Assembly (NCBI GenBank): GCA_031316115.1
Contig: JALDRC010000002.1
Location: 372,001 to 436,000 of the forward strand
From: Nitrososphaeraceae archaeon
GTDB lineage: Archaea > Thermoproteota > Nitrososphaeria > Nitrososphaerales > Nitrososphaeraceae
Length of the DNA: 64,000 bases
Direction: 5' to 3'
Numbering within the stretch: the first letter of the stretch is position 1; each line of letters starts with the position of its first letter. A program made the position numbers and the translations under genes. Shown in pieces: positions 49,465 to 59,915 of this stretch. The notes under the pieces are model-generated. The model was not told where the DNA came from and searched no databases. It was given only the letters and a program-made list of their open reading frames with translations.

Positions 49465-50703
49465 ATGTCTGGTACGTCTAATCTTGACAAAATCTCTCAA
49501 GGTCGTCTTTCGTATAATTGGGCTTTAAAATCCATGAAAATTATTTCAAAGATAACAGAAAAATATGAAAAAAGAAAACCACTTGCAGGCCTAGATCTTG
49601 CATTCTGTCTTCATATAACAAAGGAAACATCAGTCTTAATTATGGCTGCAAGGAAATTAGGAGGAAATATTATTCTATGTTCTGCTAATCCTCTTTCTGT
49701 ACAATCAGATATTCTTGAATTCTTGAAAGACAATGAAATAATAGTCCATGCTAAAACAAAAATGAACGAAAAAGAATATCTAGAAAATATAAAAAAAGTA
49801 CTAAATACTAATCCAGATTTAATAACTGATGATGGTTCAACAATGCATCTATATTGTCATAAAATGGGAAGTAAAAATGTAATTGGGGGAACAGAAGAAA
49901 CAACGTCAGGAATCAATAGACTACAGGTTTTGGATACTAAAAAACTGCTAAAATATCCTATTATCGGAGTCAACAATGCGTATACAAAATATTTATTTGA
50001 TAATCGTTATGGAACAGGTCAAAGTACTATTGATGGGATTCTTCGAACTACTAATATCTTTATCCCCGGAAAAAATTTTATTATATTGGGTTATGGATGG
50101 GTAGGAAAGGGGATATCTTCATGCCTTAGAGGGTTAGGAGCTCAAGTTACAGTAATCGAGGTAAATCCAATACGCGCATTAGAAGCATATATGGATGGTT
50201 ATATTGTTTCGAGAATAGAAGAAGTTGCAGATAAAGGCGATTTTTTTATAACATGTACAGGACAAAAAAATGTATTAAGGAAAGAACATATAGATAGAAT
50301 GAAAGATGGTGTATTTATAGCAAACGCTGGACATTTTGATGTAGAAATTGATCTCAGATATATAAAACAACAGGATAAAAACCCAATAATTGTAAGACCA
50401 AATGTTGACAGCTATAATATTAATGGCAAAACTGTAAATCTATTGTCCAAAGGAAGAGTTCTTAATCTTGTGGGTGGTGAAGGACATTCACCTGAAGTTA
50501 TGTCACTCTCGTTTGGAAATCAATTATTATCTATTCTGTATATAATAGAAAATCATAAAAAAATGCAGAATCATTTATATCCGGTTCCTAAAAATATCGA
50601 TAATACAATAGCAAAGTATGCTTTAGAAGCTTTTGGGATCGAAATTGATAATCCTACCAAGGAACAATTAGATTATCATAATGAGGTGAATATCCAAATC
50701 TAA
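49465..50703 (+). CDS. ahcY: S-adenosylhomocysteine hydrolase
   Basis: The 412-residue protein has all landmarks of archaeal SAH hydrolase: DDGSTMH (122-128), GGTEETTSG (141-149), VNNAYTKYLFDNRYGTGQS (substrate pocket, about 169-187), the NAD-binding loop GYGWVGKG (209-216), and NAGHFDVEIDL. It splits S-adenosylhomocysteine to adenosine and homocysteine with bound NAD and thereby sustains methyl transfer. The C terminus lacks the long KPxxYRY tail of eukaryotic enzymes, as is usual in archaea. Cytosolic; a single gene with long spacers on both sides. Confidence 0.95.
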   Translation: MSGTSNLDKISQGRLSYNWALKSMKIISKITEKYEKRKPLAGLDLAFCLHITKETSVLIMAARKLGGNIILCSANPLSVQSDILEFLKDNEIIVHAKTKMNEKEYLENIKKVLNTNPDLITDDGSTMHLYCHKMGSKNVIGGTEETTSGINRLQVLDTKKLLKYPIIGVNNAYTKYLFDNRYGTGQSTIDGILRTTNIFIPGKNFIILGYGWVGKGISSCLRGLGAQVTVIEVNPIRALEAYMDGYIVSRIEEVADKGDFFITCTGQKNVLRKEHIDRMKDGVFIANAGHFDVEIDLRYIKQQDKNPIIVRPNVDSYNINGKTVNLLSKGRVLNLVGGEGHSPEVMSLSFGNQLLSILYIIENHKKMQNHLYPVPKNIDNTIAKYALEAFGIEIDNPTKEQLDYHNEVNIQI

Positions 50704-51491
50704 TTACGGTCTGTAAGATTTTATTTATTCTATCTTTATATTTTAAATAAAGCTTGTATTGTTATATTTTTTAATAACTACAATGATTGGGTTTGGAGAG
50801 ATGTTGCATTTAGCTGTTACAACATTTCAAGTTGACATCAGGACAAATATTGTTACTTATTTTTTTCTGTAGATTAACTCATAAAGATTCAAACCAATAT
50901 TTTAATTCGTATGATCAAACTAAGAATTTATTTCTAATTATAAATACATGAATAATACATTGTCAGTTAAATAATGTTTAATAACATAAATTCAAAATTG
51001 AACAGTTAATAGTTTAAATGCTGATGTTTTTAGTATTTTATATGTAATCATTTATGTAAAGAAATGTTATTTATTCTAACTCGGCGTTGAATAATTCTTA
51101 AAATTTTCCTATCAAACAATAATTTGCCTTGTTAAAATTAGTTAAATATCCTAATAATGGAAATTGGTACTACAGATTCACTTTAATAACCAAAGATGAA
51201 TTTTCATCTTTAACTGCTGTAGATCCTATCAAAATTAGGTTAAAAAAAATATCCCACTAGCTAGGATTAGAATTATTTTTCAATGTTTAGACTACTGAAT
51301 GTTTTATATTTTAATTTTTTAATTGTCTTGATGATATCTAAAAACAAGGTTACTAAATCAAATTATTGTAGTAACCAAGCATAAAAGCTATTTAAAATCA
51401 TTAATTACATTTAACATAATACCATATAATTCTTCATGGCGGATTCTTCAAATTAAATAAATACCCCAATATCATTTTATTACAGGTTAAA
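50704..51491. other. Intergenic region
   Basis: About 790 bp of AT-rich DNA before the MetRS frame opens at 51492. An isolated ATG at 51437 (MADSSN, then stop) lies in another frame. No RNA gene seen. Confidence 0.4.
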
Positions 51492-51631
51492 ATAATACAC
51501 ACCCTAATACTCTAAGGGAATCGACTCTCAACAATAACAGTACGGTAATCAATCAGAAAAAAATTGAGATTTCATCACCACAATATACCAGTATCAATTC
51601 AAATGATGATTCAATAATAGTTACGTCAGCA

Positions 51632-53272
51632 TTGCCTTATGCCAATGGTGAAATTCACTTAGGTCATGTTTCTTCTACTTATTTGCCTGCTGACTTTTTT
51701 ACCCGATTCTTAAGAATATCAGGTAAAAAGGTATTTCATGTTTGTGCAACTGATGATTTTGGGACTCCTATACTTATAAAGGCAGAAAAAGAACAAAAAA
51801 CTCCCAAATCCTTTGTAGAATTTTGGAATCAACGGGATCTAGAGGATTTCAAATTACTCGGAATTTCATTTGATAAATTTTATAGGACAAGCTCTCCAGA
51901 AAATCACAATTTTGTGCAATATGTATTTAATAAATTAAAAACAAATGGACATATCTACGAAAAAGAAGTTATCCAATTTTATTGTAATCACGATAGGAAG
52001 TATTTGCCAGATAGATATGTGGTAGGAACTTGCCCTTATTGTAAATCAGAAGATCAGTATTCGGATTTGTGTGAAAAATGTGGAAGAGTGCCGGAAGAAA
52101 TACTAGATCCAAAATGCGGAATTTGTGGGAAAAAACCGGTAAAAAAAAATACAAATCATTATTTTTTCAGGTTGTCCAGTTTCTCGCAGGTGCTAAATGA
52201 TTGGCTTGTTTCAAATGTTAATTTACAGAATGATATAAAAAAATATGTTTTGAACTGGATAAAAGATGGACTCCAAGATTGGGATATAACAAGAGACTTG
52301 GAATGGGGTATAAATATCCCTATTGATGGAGAGAAAGGAAAGGTATTTTATGGCTGGTTCGATAATCATTTGTGTTATATTTCCACCTTTATGACATTAC
52401 TACAAGAAAGACATCCAGAACAGAATGGCAGAAAAACATGGAACCGATCAACAATTTATCATTTTATTGGAAAAGATATAGTTTATCATCATTTTCTGTT
52501 TTTACCTGCTATACGAATTGGAATAAATAAGGAATACAAACTTCCTGATTACATTCCTGTTAGAGGTCATCTTATGTTACATGATAAAAAAATATCAAAA
52601 AGCAGAAACTGGTATATCGGATTAAGGGATTTTATTTCTATATTTAATCCTGATTATTTAAGATTTTATATAGCCTCTATTAGTCCCTCTAATCAGGATG
52701 ATATAAATTTTGACTGGGATATGTTTTATAATAAAATTAATAACGAGTTAATCGATAATATTGGAAATTTTGTAAATAGAACTCTTACCTTTACCAATAA
52801 AAATTTTGGAGGGAAGGTTCCAACACCAGGAGAATACGATTACGAAGATAAACTAGGTATTGATGAAATAACAAAATTGCCCAGAGAGGTAGGCTCGTTT
52901 CTCGAAAAAACAGAAACAGACAAAGCCCTGAAAAATATATTGAAATTTTCAAATCATTTTAATCAGTATTTTCAAAAGAAAGAACCATGGAGAGATAAAA
53001 AATCAGCAGATACAACGATCTACTTATCTATAAATGCAGTTAGATCTTTGAGTATTATGCTAGAACCTTTTCTTCCGTTTTCTGTTGAAAGGATATATCT
53101 CCAATTATTTGGAGAGAATACTAGTAAAGTAATTTCAAATCAGAAATGGGATGATGCAGCCAAACTAAATATAAAACCAGGACATCAAATTTTGAGTAAT
53201 ATAAAACCACTATTTAAGAAAATAGATAAAAAAGAGATAGAAAAAGAGAAAGCAAAATTAGGGTCATTATAG
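51632..53272 (+). CDS. metG: Methionyl-tRNA synthetase
   Basis: A class I synthetase with the signature PYANGEIHLGHVSSTYL (HIGH motif as HLGH), two zinc-knuckle pairs (GTCPYCKSED with DLCEKCG, and PKCGICG), KISKS in DKKISKSRNWY, then an all-helical anticodon-binding domain with EPWRDKKSADT. It charges tRNA-Met with methionine. The annotated TTG at 51632 cannot be the real start because the conserved strand IIVTSA just before PYANG is encoded upstream. The frame is open back to 51492 (NSNDDSIIVTSAL) but contains no ATG, GTG or TTG. The true start is therefore a rare codon or is hidden by a lost base. The NMN adenylyltransferase gene follows after 23 bp, so the two are probably co-transcribed. 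Confidence 0.95.
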   Translation: MPYANGEIHLGHVSSTYLPADFFTRFLRISGKKVFHVCATDDFGTPILIKAEKEQKTPKSFVEFWNQRDLEDFKLLGISFDKFYRTSSPENHNFVQYVFNKLKTNGHIYEKEVIQFYCNHDRKYLPDRYVVGTCPYCKSEDQYSDLCEKCGRVPEEILDPKCGICGKKPVKKNTNHYFFRLSSFSQVLNDWLVSNVNLQNDIKKYVLNWIKDGLQDWDITRDLEWGINIPIDGEKGKVFYGWFDNHLCYISTFMTLLQERHPEQNGRKTWNRSTIYHFIGKDIVYHHFLFLPAIRIGINKEYKLPDYIPVRGHLMLHDKKISKSRNWYIGLRDFISIFNPDYLRFYIASISPSNQDDINFDWDMFYNKINNELIDNIGNFVNRTLTFTNKNFGGKVPTPGEYDYEDKLGIDEITKLPREVGSFLEKTETDKALKNILKFSNHFNQYFQKKEPWRDKKSADTTIYLSINAVRSLSIMLEPFLPFSVERIYLQLFGENTSKVISNQKWDDAAKLNIKPGHQILSNIKPLFKKIDKKEIEKEKAKLGSL

Positions 53273-53295
53273 CATTATCAAAATCAATTGGCAAA

Positions 53296-53907
53296 ATGAA
53301 TATGATTCCAGGGAAATCTCAAGAGTCGACGGAAAATCAAAGAAAACTAACCAGAGGTCTTATCATAGGTAGATTTCAACCTTTTCATAAAGGACATTTA
53401 GATTTAGTGTATCAAGTGCTTGATGAAATAAAAGAACTGATAATAGTGATAGGAAGTTCACAACATAACTATATTTTTAAAGATCCGTTTACTGCAGGTG
53501 AACGGCTTTTGATGATTCATCAAACGTTGGTTAATGAAAAAATAGATCTATCTAGAATATATGTTGTTCCAATTCCTAATTTCGAAAATAATGCTGCATG
53601 GCTAGCATATTTACAATCTATGGTGCCAACGTTTAATGTTATTTATTCGGGAAATGAATTTGTGTCTATACTCGTGAAAAGTCAAATAAGTAAAACTAGA
53701 AATAGTAAGTCAGATATAGAGGTTAGACATCCAGTATTTAAGAATAAATTAGATTATAATGGTGAAAATATCCGAAATCTTATTAAAAGTGGAAAAAAAT
53801 GGAAACATTTAGTTCATCCTCAGATCGTAAAAGTTATTGAAATGATAGATGGAGTTAATAGAATTAGGGTAGTCTCTAGAACAGATTCAAATCCCTTAAA
53901 ATGGTAA
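53296..53907 (+). CDS. nadM: Nicotinamide-nucleotide adenylyltransferase (archaeal type)
   Basis: A nucleotidyltransferase of 203 residues with the motif GRFQPFHKGH (25-34) binding ATP, a VIGSSQHNYIFKDPFTAGER loop, and a C-terminal substrate segment DYNGENIRNLI where many relatives have SGTxIR. It adenylates NMN (or NaMN) to make NAD. A polar N-terminal extension of about 20 residues precedes the fold. The start ATG at 53296 lies 23 bp after MetRS; MIPGK at residue 3 is an alternative start. Confidence 0.92.
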   Translation: MNMIPGKSQESTENQRKLTRGLIIGRFQPFHKGHLDLVYQVLDEIKELIIVIGSSQHNYIFKDPFTAGERLLMIHQTLVNEKIDLSRIYVVPIPNFENNAAWLAYLQSMVPTFNVIYSGNEFVSILVKSQISKTRNSKSDIEVRHPVFKNKLDYNGENIRNLIKSGKKWKHLVHPQIVKVIEMIDGVNRIRVVSRTDSNPLKW

Positions 53908-54236
53908 AGTCAATAACATAAAAATAAGATATATCTGGATGGTGAAGAATCCGCAATAATTATTTTATATTTTAATGAAAAGGTAAAATCAACATTATAT
54001 TAATTTTTATTTTCCAAACCATAAAAGGATTTTATTTCTATAACAATATTAATTGAGTTAAATACTCTCTTCATTACTATAAAACTGTTACTTACTACTA
54101 ATCGAAAATAATTCCATTCCTGATTAATTAAATTATTTCAATCAACGTGATATAGGATTTCCACACCATATTTGTTTATTTTTTGCGTATTTAGTATTTA
54201 TATAACTGCCTTAAACTATAATGTTAACAAATTAGT
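53908..54236. other. Intergenic region between convergent genes
   Basis: 330 bp of AT-rich spacer, presumably with terminators for both sides. Nothing else seen. Confidence 0.4.
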
Positions 54237-54599
54237 TTAAATTTGTTCGATTTCTCTTTTTACCATTTTTACTAAACCTTCAAGAGTAATGGGTTTTTTA
54301 ATAAAACAATCTGTAAATTCCTTAACCTGATCATTGTCCCAATCATAAGCTGTTATAAAACATATTTTAATGAATTCATCTTTGTTTCTTATTTTTTTGT
54401 ATAATTCAATTCCATCCATCTCTGGCATTTTCATATCTATTAACGCTAGTTTAAACGATTTTGGTCTAAAATTTTCAAGAGCTTTTATAGAACTATCAAA
54501 TACCTCAACTGAAAATCCTTCATACTGTAGCGCAAGTTTAAAACTTAGGGCAATATCTTTATCGTCATCTACGAGCAAAATCTTTGCATAATTGCTCAT
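54237..54599 (-). CDS. Response-regulator receiver protein (CheY-like)
   Basis: A single receiver domain of 120 residues: acidic pocket VDDDKD, phospho-acceptor Asp in LIDMKMPEMDG, the conserved Thr in CFITAYDW and Lys in FIKKPI. It has no output domain, so it must act by protein-protein contact. It lies 54 bp downstream of the histidine kinase on the same strand, its likely phosphodonor. Confidence 0.92.
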   Translation of the reverse strand: MSNYAKILLVDDDKDIALSFKLALQYEGFSVEVFDSSIKALENFRPKSFKLALIDMKMPEMDGIELYKKIRNKDEFIKICFITAYDWDNDQVKEFTDCFIKKPITLEGLVKMVKREIEQI

Positions 54600-54653
54600 T
54601 TTTTAATTCATTCCTTTATATTGTATATTATATATTTATATTAATCTCTTAAA

Positions 54654-56480
54654 TTAATGTTTTACAAACAATGGTAAGCTAAAATAAAAAGTTGCACCGC
54701 CTCTGCTGTCTATATTATTATTTTCTGCCCATATTTTTCCTCCATGGGCTTTAATTATATTTTTAGAAATATACAATCCCAAACCAATCCCTTGAAATGA
54801 AGTTGTAGTGAATTTTGAAAATAATTTCGCTGAAATCCTTTGATCTATTCCGCTGCCTGTATCCCTTACGCTAACCAAAACATACTGCGAGTTTTCCTTT
54901 TTTACATTTATTATTATTTCACCTTCTTTTGTAAATTTTATGGCATTACTTAATAAATTAGAAACCACTGCACCAATTCTTTCATTATCTGCTTCTACTA
55001 TGATTGGTTCATTAGGCGTATGTAAAATAATCTTGAGCTCTCTTTCCCTAGAATTTTCAAGAATGGTATTTTGTTCTTTTACAACTTTTAATATAATATC
55101 ATTTAAATTAAATACTTCTTTTTTCAATTTGAATGATTTACTTTCTATTTTTGTTACCTCTAATAGGTCATTTGAAAGTCTTTGTAACCTATATGCATTT
55201 CTTTGTAGTGATTCTATAAACTCTGTTTGCTTTTCAGGATACATTCCTAATAATTGAGAAAATCCTAAGATTGACTGAACTGGTGTTTTTATTTCGTGAC
55301 TTGCGATATTGATGAATTCTTTTTGCATTCTATCATGAATTTTTAATTCTTCATTTGCTTGTAATAACTCTTCATTGGTTCCTTTAAGCAATTTGTTGGA
55401 TTCTTCCAATTCTAAAGTTCTTGATTTGATCTCTGTGTTTAAAATAATATTCCATTTTACCAGGATTACTATTAAACTAGCTACTGCAGCTATAGTTCCT
55501 AGTAGTAGAAAAAATGTCTTTACTTCTTCTCCAATTATAACTTCGTTTATTTCTGAGTAGAAAGACAGGGTTGGGTTCACTACTTGAACAAAATATTCTG
55601 GGTTCCCTTCTATTAACACTGGATAAGTGGTAGTTAATCTTTCGCCTCTACCATAATCATATATCGCATATCCAGATATCCCTTGCAATAGTTTTACCGT
55701 ATTGTTCATTAGTATTGGATTATGATTAGTAAAGTTTTGAACTATTTCATTAAAAAAATTCTCTCCAAGTAAACTCTTATCAGCTCCAACAACAAGTAAA
55801 TTACCTTTCTTATCATATACTACCAAAAACTGGGAATTAACATCATGTATATTTCCATAATGTTCAAAAAATTTTTCTGTAGGAATTGTAACTTCCACCG
55901 CACCTACATAGCTAGAGCTATCGTTGCCCAATACAGGGACTATCAATGCAATTCGATAAATATCATCAGTTCCTATAAATCCATTAGAGAAGGTTGGTTT
56001 TAGAGATTGATTCATTTGTTTTATGTAATTTCTATTAGAAAGATCTGTATTAATCAGACTTTGATTTGGTTCGGATAACACCTCATATTTTATAATATTT
56101 TTATTATTTAAAAAATAAATTCCATTAACTTCTGTTATTTTATTTATATTACTAAGTTTTTCATTTAAAATTTTATTAAAGTTTTCTTCAAATGCTCCTG
56201 AACTTTGAACTGAAACAAGATCTACTATTCCCTGTAAGATTATCATTATCGATTGGAGATCCGACGCTATATGATCAGCAATAATAGTTGTCGATTCTAT
56301 CTTATTATCCTTGAATTTGTTGAATATGCTTTTTTTAATATTCTCTTCGGTAGTATTTTGCAAAAAGAAAAATAAACCAAGCGAAGATAAAACTATGATT
56401 ATTATTAAAATTAGGATTATGTTTTTTTTATTGATTGATAATTTATCGCTTATTGTTTTTTTTGCTTTTTCAGCTTTCAA
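54654..56480 (-). CDS. Membrane sensor histidine kinase with extracellular double-Cache-like domain
   Basis: TM1 is at residues 21-40 and TM2 at 323-342, enclosing about 280 extracellular residues. Sections such as IYFLNNKNIIKYEVLSEPNQ, NRNYIKQM and GAVEVTIPTEKFF are typical of a dCache_1 ligand sensor. A coiled-coil linker (345-385) leads to HisKA with His395 in ASHEIKTP, then the HATPase domain with NLLSNAIKF (N box), DTGSGID (G1) and GIGLGLYISK (G2). The start is TTG at 56480, the only start codon before the upstream stop. It should sense an external small molecule and phosphorylate the receiver encoded next. dCache kinases commonly bind amino acids or organic acids, but the ligand here is unknown. 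Confidence 0.93.
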   Translation of the reverse strand: MKAEKAKKTISDKLSINKKNIILILIIIIVLSSLGLFFFLQNTTEENIKKSIFNKFKDNKIESTTIIADHIASDLQSIMIILQGIVDLVSVQSSGAFEENFNKILNEKLSNINKITEVNGIYFLNNKNIIKYEVLSEPNQSLINTDLSNRNYIKQMNQSLKPTFSNGFIGTDDIYRIALIVPVLGNDSSSYVGAVEVTIPTEKFFEHYGNIHDVNSQFLVVYDKKGNLLVVGADKSLLGENFFNEIVQNFTNHNPILMNNTVKLLQGISGYAIYDYGRGERLTTTYPVLIEGNPEYFVQVVNPTLSFYSEINEVIIGEEVKTFFLLLGTIAAVASLIVILVKWNIILNTEIKSRTLELEESNKLLKGTNEELLQANEELKIHDRMQKEFINIASHEIKTPVQSILGFSQLLGMYPEKQTEFIESLQRNAYRLQRLSNDLLEVTKIESKSFKLKKEVFNLNDIILKVVKEQNTILENSRERELKIILHTPNEPIIVEADNERIGAVVSNLLSNAIKFTKEGEIIINVKKENSQYVLVSVRDTGSGIDQRISAKLFSKFTTTSFQGIGLGLYISKNIIKAHGGKIWAENNNIDSRGGATFYFSLPLFVKH

Positions 56481-56652
56481 TAGGTTTAAACTATCTCATT
56501 TCTTAAAATCTATTTCTATATTAAATATTATATAAAACTGTGAATATTTATATCAATGGTTCGATTTTAGGTTTAATAGGAAAATAAGCGTTATATACCT
56601 TCGAAAAATAAAAATGATATGTTGGTATAATTCTTTCAATACTATTCCTGAT

Positions 56653-56889
56653 TTAAATATCTTCAGATCTTATCAAAGTCAAGGTTGATATTGATTTATC
56701 ATTATTTTTGATATTTGTTTGAATGCTTTCTTTCAAGTCTTCCATGTTTTCTGATATCAGTTCTGCAACAATATCATATGGCCCTGAAATAATATCTACA
56801 TTTACTATATTATCTAATTTGGCTAAATATTGAGCTATTTGATGTTTAGCCATTGGATTGCAAATTATTAATAAATATCCCCTTATCAT
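56653..56889 (-). CDS. Stand-alone Lrp/AsnC ligand-binding (RAM) domain protein
   Basis: The 78-residue protein consists of one RAM domain: GYLLIICNPMAKHQIAQYL, NIVNVDIISGPYDIVAEL and DKSISTLTLIRSEDI, a beta-alpha-beta-beta-alpha-beta order. It lacks the helix-turn-helix of full Lrp proteins. Such solo domains bind amino acids and can join or modulate full-length Lrp regulators. It has an ATG start and lies upstream of the histidine kinase on the same strand, but a 170-bp gap makes co-transcription uncertain. Confidence 0.85.
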   Translation of the reverse strand: MIRGYLLIICNPMAKHQIAQYLAKLDNIVNVDIISGPYDIVAELISENMEDLKESIQTNIKNNDKSISTLTLIRSEDI

Positions 56890-57296
56890 GTATTTTACAA
56901 AAAGGGGGGATATAAAAGTAATAGTATACCTAAGTTAATATATCGCTGATTCTCTTTGTTTAGGATATCTAAATAGAGTTACTAAATCCTTGTTATTATG
57001 TATAATAAAAAATATATCAATACAATTTAAATTTAATCTGTTTTAGTTACAGTATATGAACGATAGTGTATTGGACCATTATCTAATCTTTCTAATAAAC
57101 AAAAAAATATAATTCCTCTATATTTTCTTTATAAATAATTTTTTTTAAATCAGGAAAATTCTTCATAAAATTATATTAAAATTTATTATCTTTTCACAAG
57201 CCTACTTCCAACTATATTTAAATAAATAAAACTATTCGTTCCTTTAAACACTAACTTTAATTTAAAATTTTAAAAAAATAGAGGATTGTCTCTTTT
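56890..57296. other. Intergenic region
   Basis: 400 bp, AT-rich. A GGGGGG run lies just upstream of the RAM gene (56900-56906). No gene recognised. Confidence 0.4.
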
Positions 57297-59056
57297 TCAG
57301 TCGAATATCGACATTATGTTTGGAAATGATGGGATTATATTATTTATGTCTAGAGGTTTGGATCCCATTCTCGTATTTTCTTGTTGTATATTCTGTACCC
57401 CTTGTTGTTCATCTTGTACTTGAGTTTGTTTTTGTTGTGCTTGTTGAATCATCTGGTTAGAGGATTGTGCTGCTATGTTATTTTCTTGTTGTATATTCTG
57501 TACCCCTTGTTGTTCGTCTTGAATTAATGGTGTATGTTGTTGGAATTTATTCTCTTCACTTGAATTTATGTTCTCATTTTGTTTTTGTGTTATGTCTTGG
57601 GGAAATGTCTGAGTAATATTAACAGATGATTCTGCCTGATTTTTGTTATTAGATTGTATCGATTTGATAGATTCTTTATGTGCTGTTATATCACTAGGTT
57701 GAATCTGAAGCTTAACATGGTTTTGTTCTGCTATACAATCAATTATTGCTAAAATAACTAATCCTATATTGTCTCCATTAACATCTCTAACTATCCCTTG
57801 ATTACTTACGATATTTTGTTGAATGTTGTCAGCCCAGTCTAGAAGTAATCCTGCCAGAATTCTAGATTTATCCTGTCCACTAGACAATAATGATGACATA
57901 GCTTCACAAATTTCCCATATATTTGCAGAGTCAAACAAAGGAATATCATTTTCATTGGTAATTTGATCTAAACTAGCTCCATTTTGATTTAAGGTATTTA
58001 TTAATTCCAAGTACGCAACTGCCAATTCATCACGAGTAAGGAAATCCATGTAGAATAAATAACAGGTTTCACAGGAATCTATTGGATCTTTATCTTTTAC
58101 ACCTAAGTACTGTTTTCCAAAGTTATGTTTTGCTCCATATTTAGAATAAGAACCTTTTTCATCCTTTATGTACTCATTTCCCTTGTTGTACTTTGATTTC
58201 TTTTCATCCTTTATGTACTCATTTCCCTTGTTGTACTTTGATTTCTTTTCATCCTTTATGTACTCATTTCCCTTTATTGATTTCTTTTCATCCTTTATAC
58301 CATTTTTGTTTACTTGATTTCTTTTCATCCTTTATACTCATTTCCCTTGTTATTTTGATTTCTTTTCATCCTTTATACTCATTTCCCTTGTTATACTTTG
58401 ATTTCTTTTCATCCTTTATACTCATTTCCCTTGTTGTCTTTGATTTCTTTTCATCTTTATACTCATTTTCCTTGGTACTTTGATTTCTTTTCATAGTCTT
58501 GGTATTTACCTTTGTAATCTGTATAATCATCACTTGCTCCAAATTCAAAAGAATCTCCTTTGTATTTTTGTTCTATATATGGTTCATCATATTTCTTCTG
58601 ATTTTTTTGACTTTTTTTATCTTTTACGTATTTTTCATCGATATTTGGAAAGTAATCTTCCTCATAATCGTTATCTGAGGATTTACTTTTCTTCTTATAA
58701 TTAAACTTATCATCAGAATAGATTTTTTTGTTGTCATTGATATCTGTAGAATAGGGATCCTCATATGGAACTTCAGTATTAAAACTATCTGTCTCATATA
58801 TGTCACCATTATTAAGATTATAATTGTTATAATAATCCTCATTATCAAAATCTTGATAATATTGATAATCATCTATATCATATTCATCGTACTCACTGTA
58901 CTTTGATTGTTCATGATTATTTTCTTCGTATTTCTTATTAGTCTTATCCTTAGCTGCTTCTGTATCGATTAAAATAAATGAAGGAGATAAAATTGTAAAT
59001 GTGCCGGCTAATAGAATTACAGCTAAGAACATCGCAGCAATCCCTGATTTGTGCAT
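57297..59056 (-). pseudogene. Secreted tandem-repeat protein with Cys-containing helical domain and Gln-rich tail; frameshifts in repeats
   Basis: The 5' part (58463-59056) has a signal peptide (GIAAMFLAVILLAGTF, cleavage near TEA) and a very acidic Tyr/Asp/Lys segment. It runs into degenerate 15-residue repeats (KSKYNKGNEYIKDEK) with frame-breaking indels between about 58290 and 58470. The 3' part (57297-58328) reads repeats in frame, then a helical domain (DSCETCYLFYMDFLTRDE, IWEICEAMSSLLSSG, LVILAIIDCIAEQ) and a Gln-rich region containing EQQGVQNIQQEN twice, ending NIIPSFPNIMSIFD. Repaired length is about 580 residues. The helical domain matches that of the 36354 and 63240 proteins. An AT-rich promoter lies about 26 nt upstream of 59056. 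Confidence 0.75.
58162..58500 (-). repeat. Tandem 45-bp coding repeats with shrinking units
   Basis: The landmark TCCTTTATG(T)AC recurs at 58162, 58207, 58252, 58291, 58328, 58369, 58412 and about 58454: spacings 45, 45, 39, 37, 41, 43, 42. The first three units are in frame and encode 15 residues; the others have lost bases and shift the frame. Confidence 0.85.
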
Positions 59057-59915
59057 TAATTATCAATCGAAAAAATCGATTATATGAAATTCTAATAATT
59101 TTTGGAGGTTTTTTTTTAATAATATTTTTTAGTCTAAAGATATTCATAATTATAACTATACATTATTATATATAAAAATATGATATTAATATTAGTACAC
59201 AATTTTATGATTGTTTTTGTTATGCTGAATTTTTTTTGATATTGAGTTTTTATATAACTATATTACAATTTTATAGCAATCTTGGGATCAGAAAAAATAT
59301 TGTTATAATGGAAGTTAAAATTCTCATCGATTCTAGATCTGAATTTTTAAATGATCACAAATATGATGATAAAGTTTTGTGTATTCACATTGTAATTTTT
59401 AATATCTTGAGTTACTTATCAGATACATTAAAAATCTTTTTCATCGTTAATCATCTTCGATTGTAGAAATACAAATACAAAAATAATTCCAAAATACTAT
59501 TTTTTAAATATCAAAAATAAGATTTACAGAATATAGTTTCTATTGAATTTATTTGTCATTTCCTTATTAATTTCCTTGATGATATGATCTTTTTATCACT
59601 GCTCAATTTGAGGTTAGCCTTTATTTTGACCAAAATTTTTGTGAGGTATTTAAAAAAGTAATTTCTTTAAAGAATATTCTATAACAAATAGGATATATTA
59701 AAAATTGTTCGGAGATGAGAAAAAGACTTTGATTGGATTCCATAATATATGTAAGATAGTAATACACTGGTTCAAACATTTATTTGATATAAATCTATAA
59801 TAGTAGTTATGTTGACTTAAACTTTCATTATGATCATACTTTTTTATGGATAGAATTAATCTATATACTAACAAGGAAATTATAAGGGAAAATCCCCAAA
59901 GTAAACATTGAAGAA
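59057..59915. other. Intergenic region between divergent genes
   Basis: 860 bp of AT-rich DNA. A 76-codon open frame on the plus strand (59236-59466) has phenylalanine/isoleucine-rich, low-information content and no promoter, and I do not consider it a gene. Confidence 0.4.

Noticed and set aside
51437-51457. ATG at 51437 as the MetRS start
   Set aside because: It runs into a TAA after six codons and is in a different frame; it would need an extra indel to connect.
59236-59466. 76-codon open frame
   Set aside because: Low-complexity hydrophobic composition in AT-rich DNA, no promoter and no protein-like motif.
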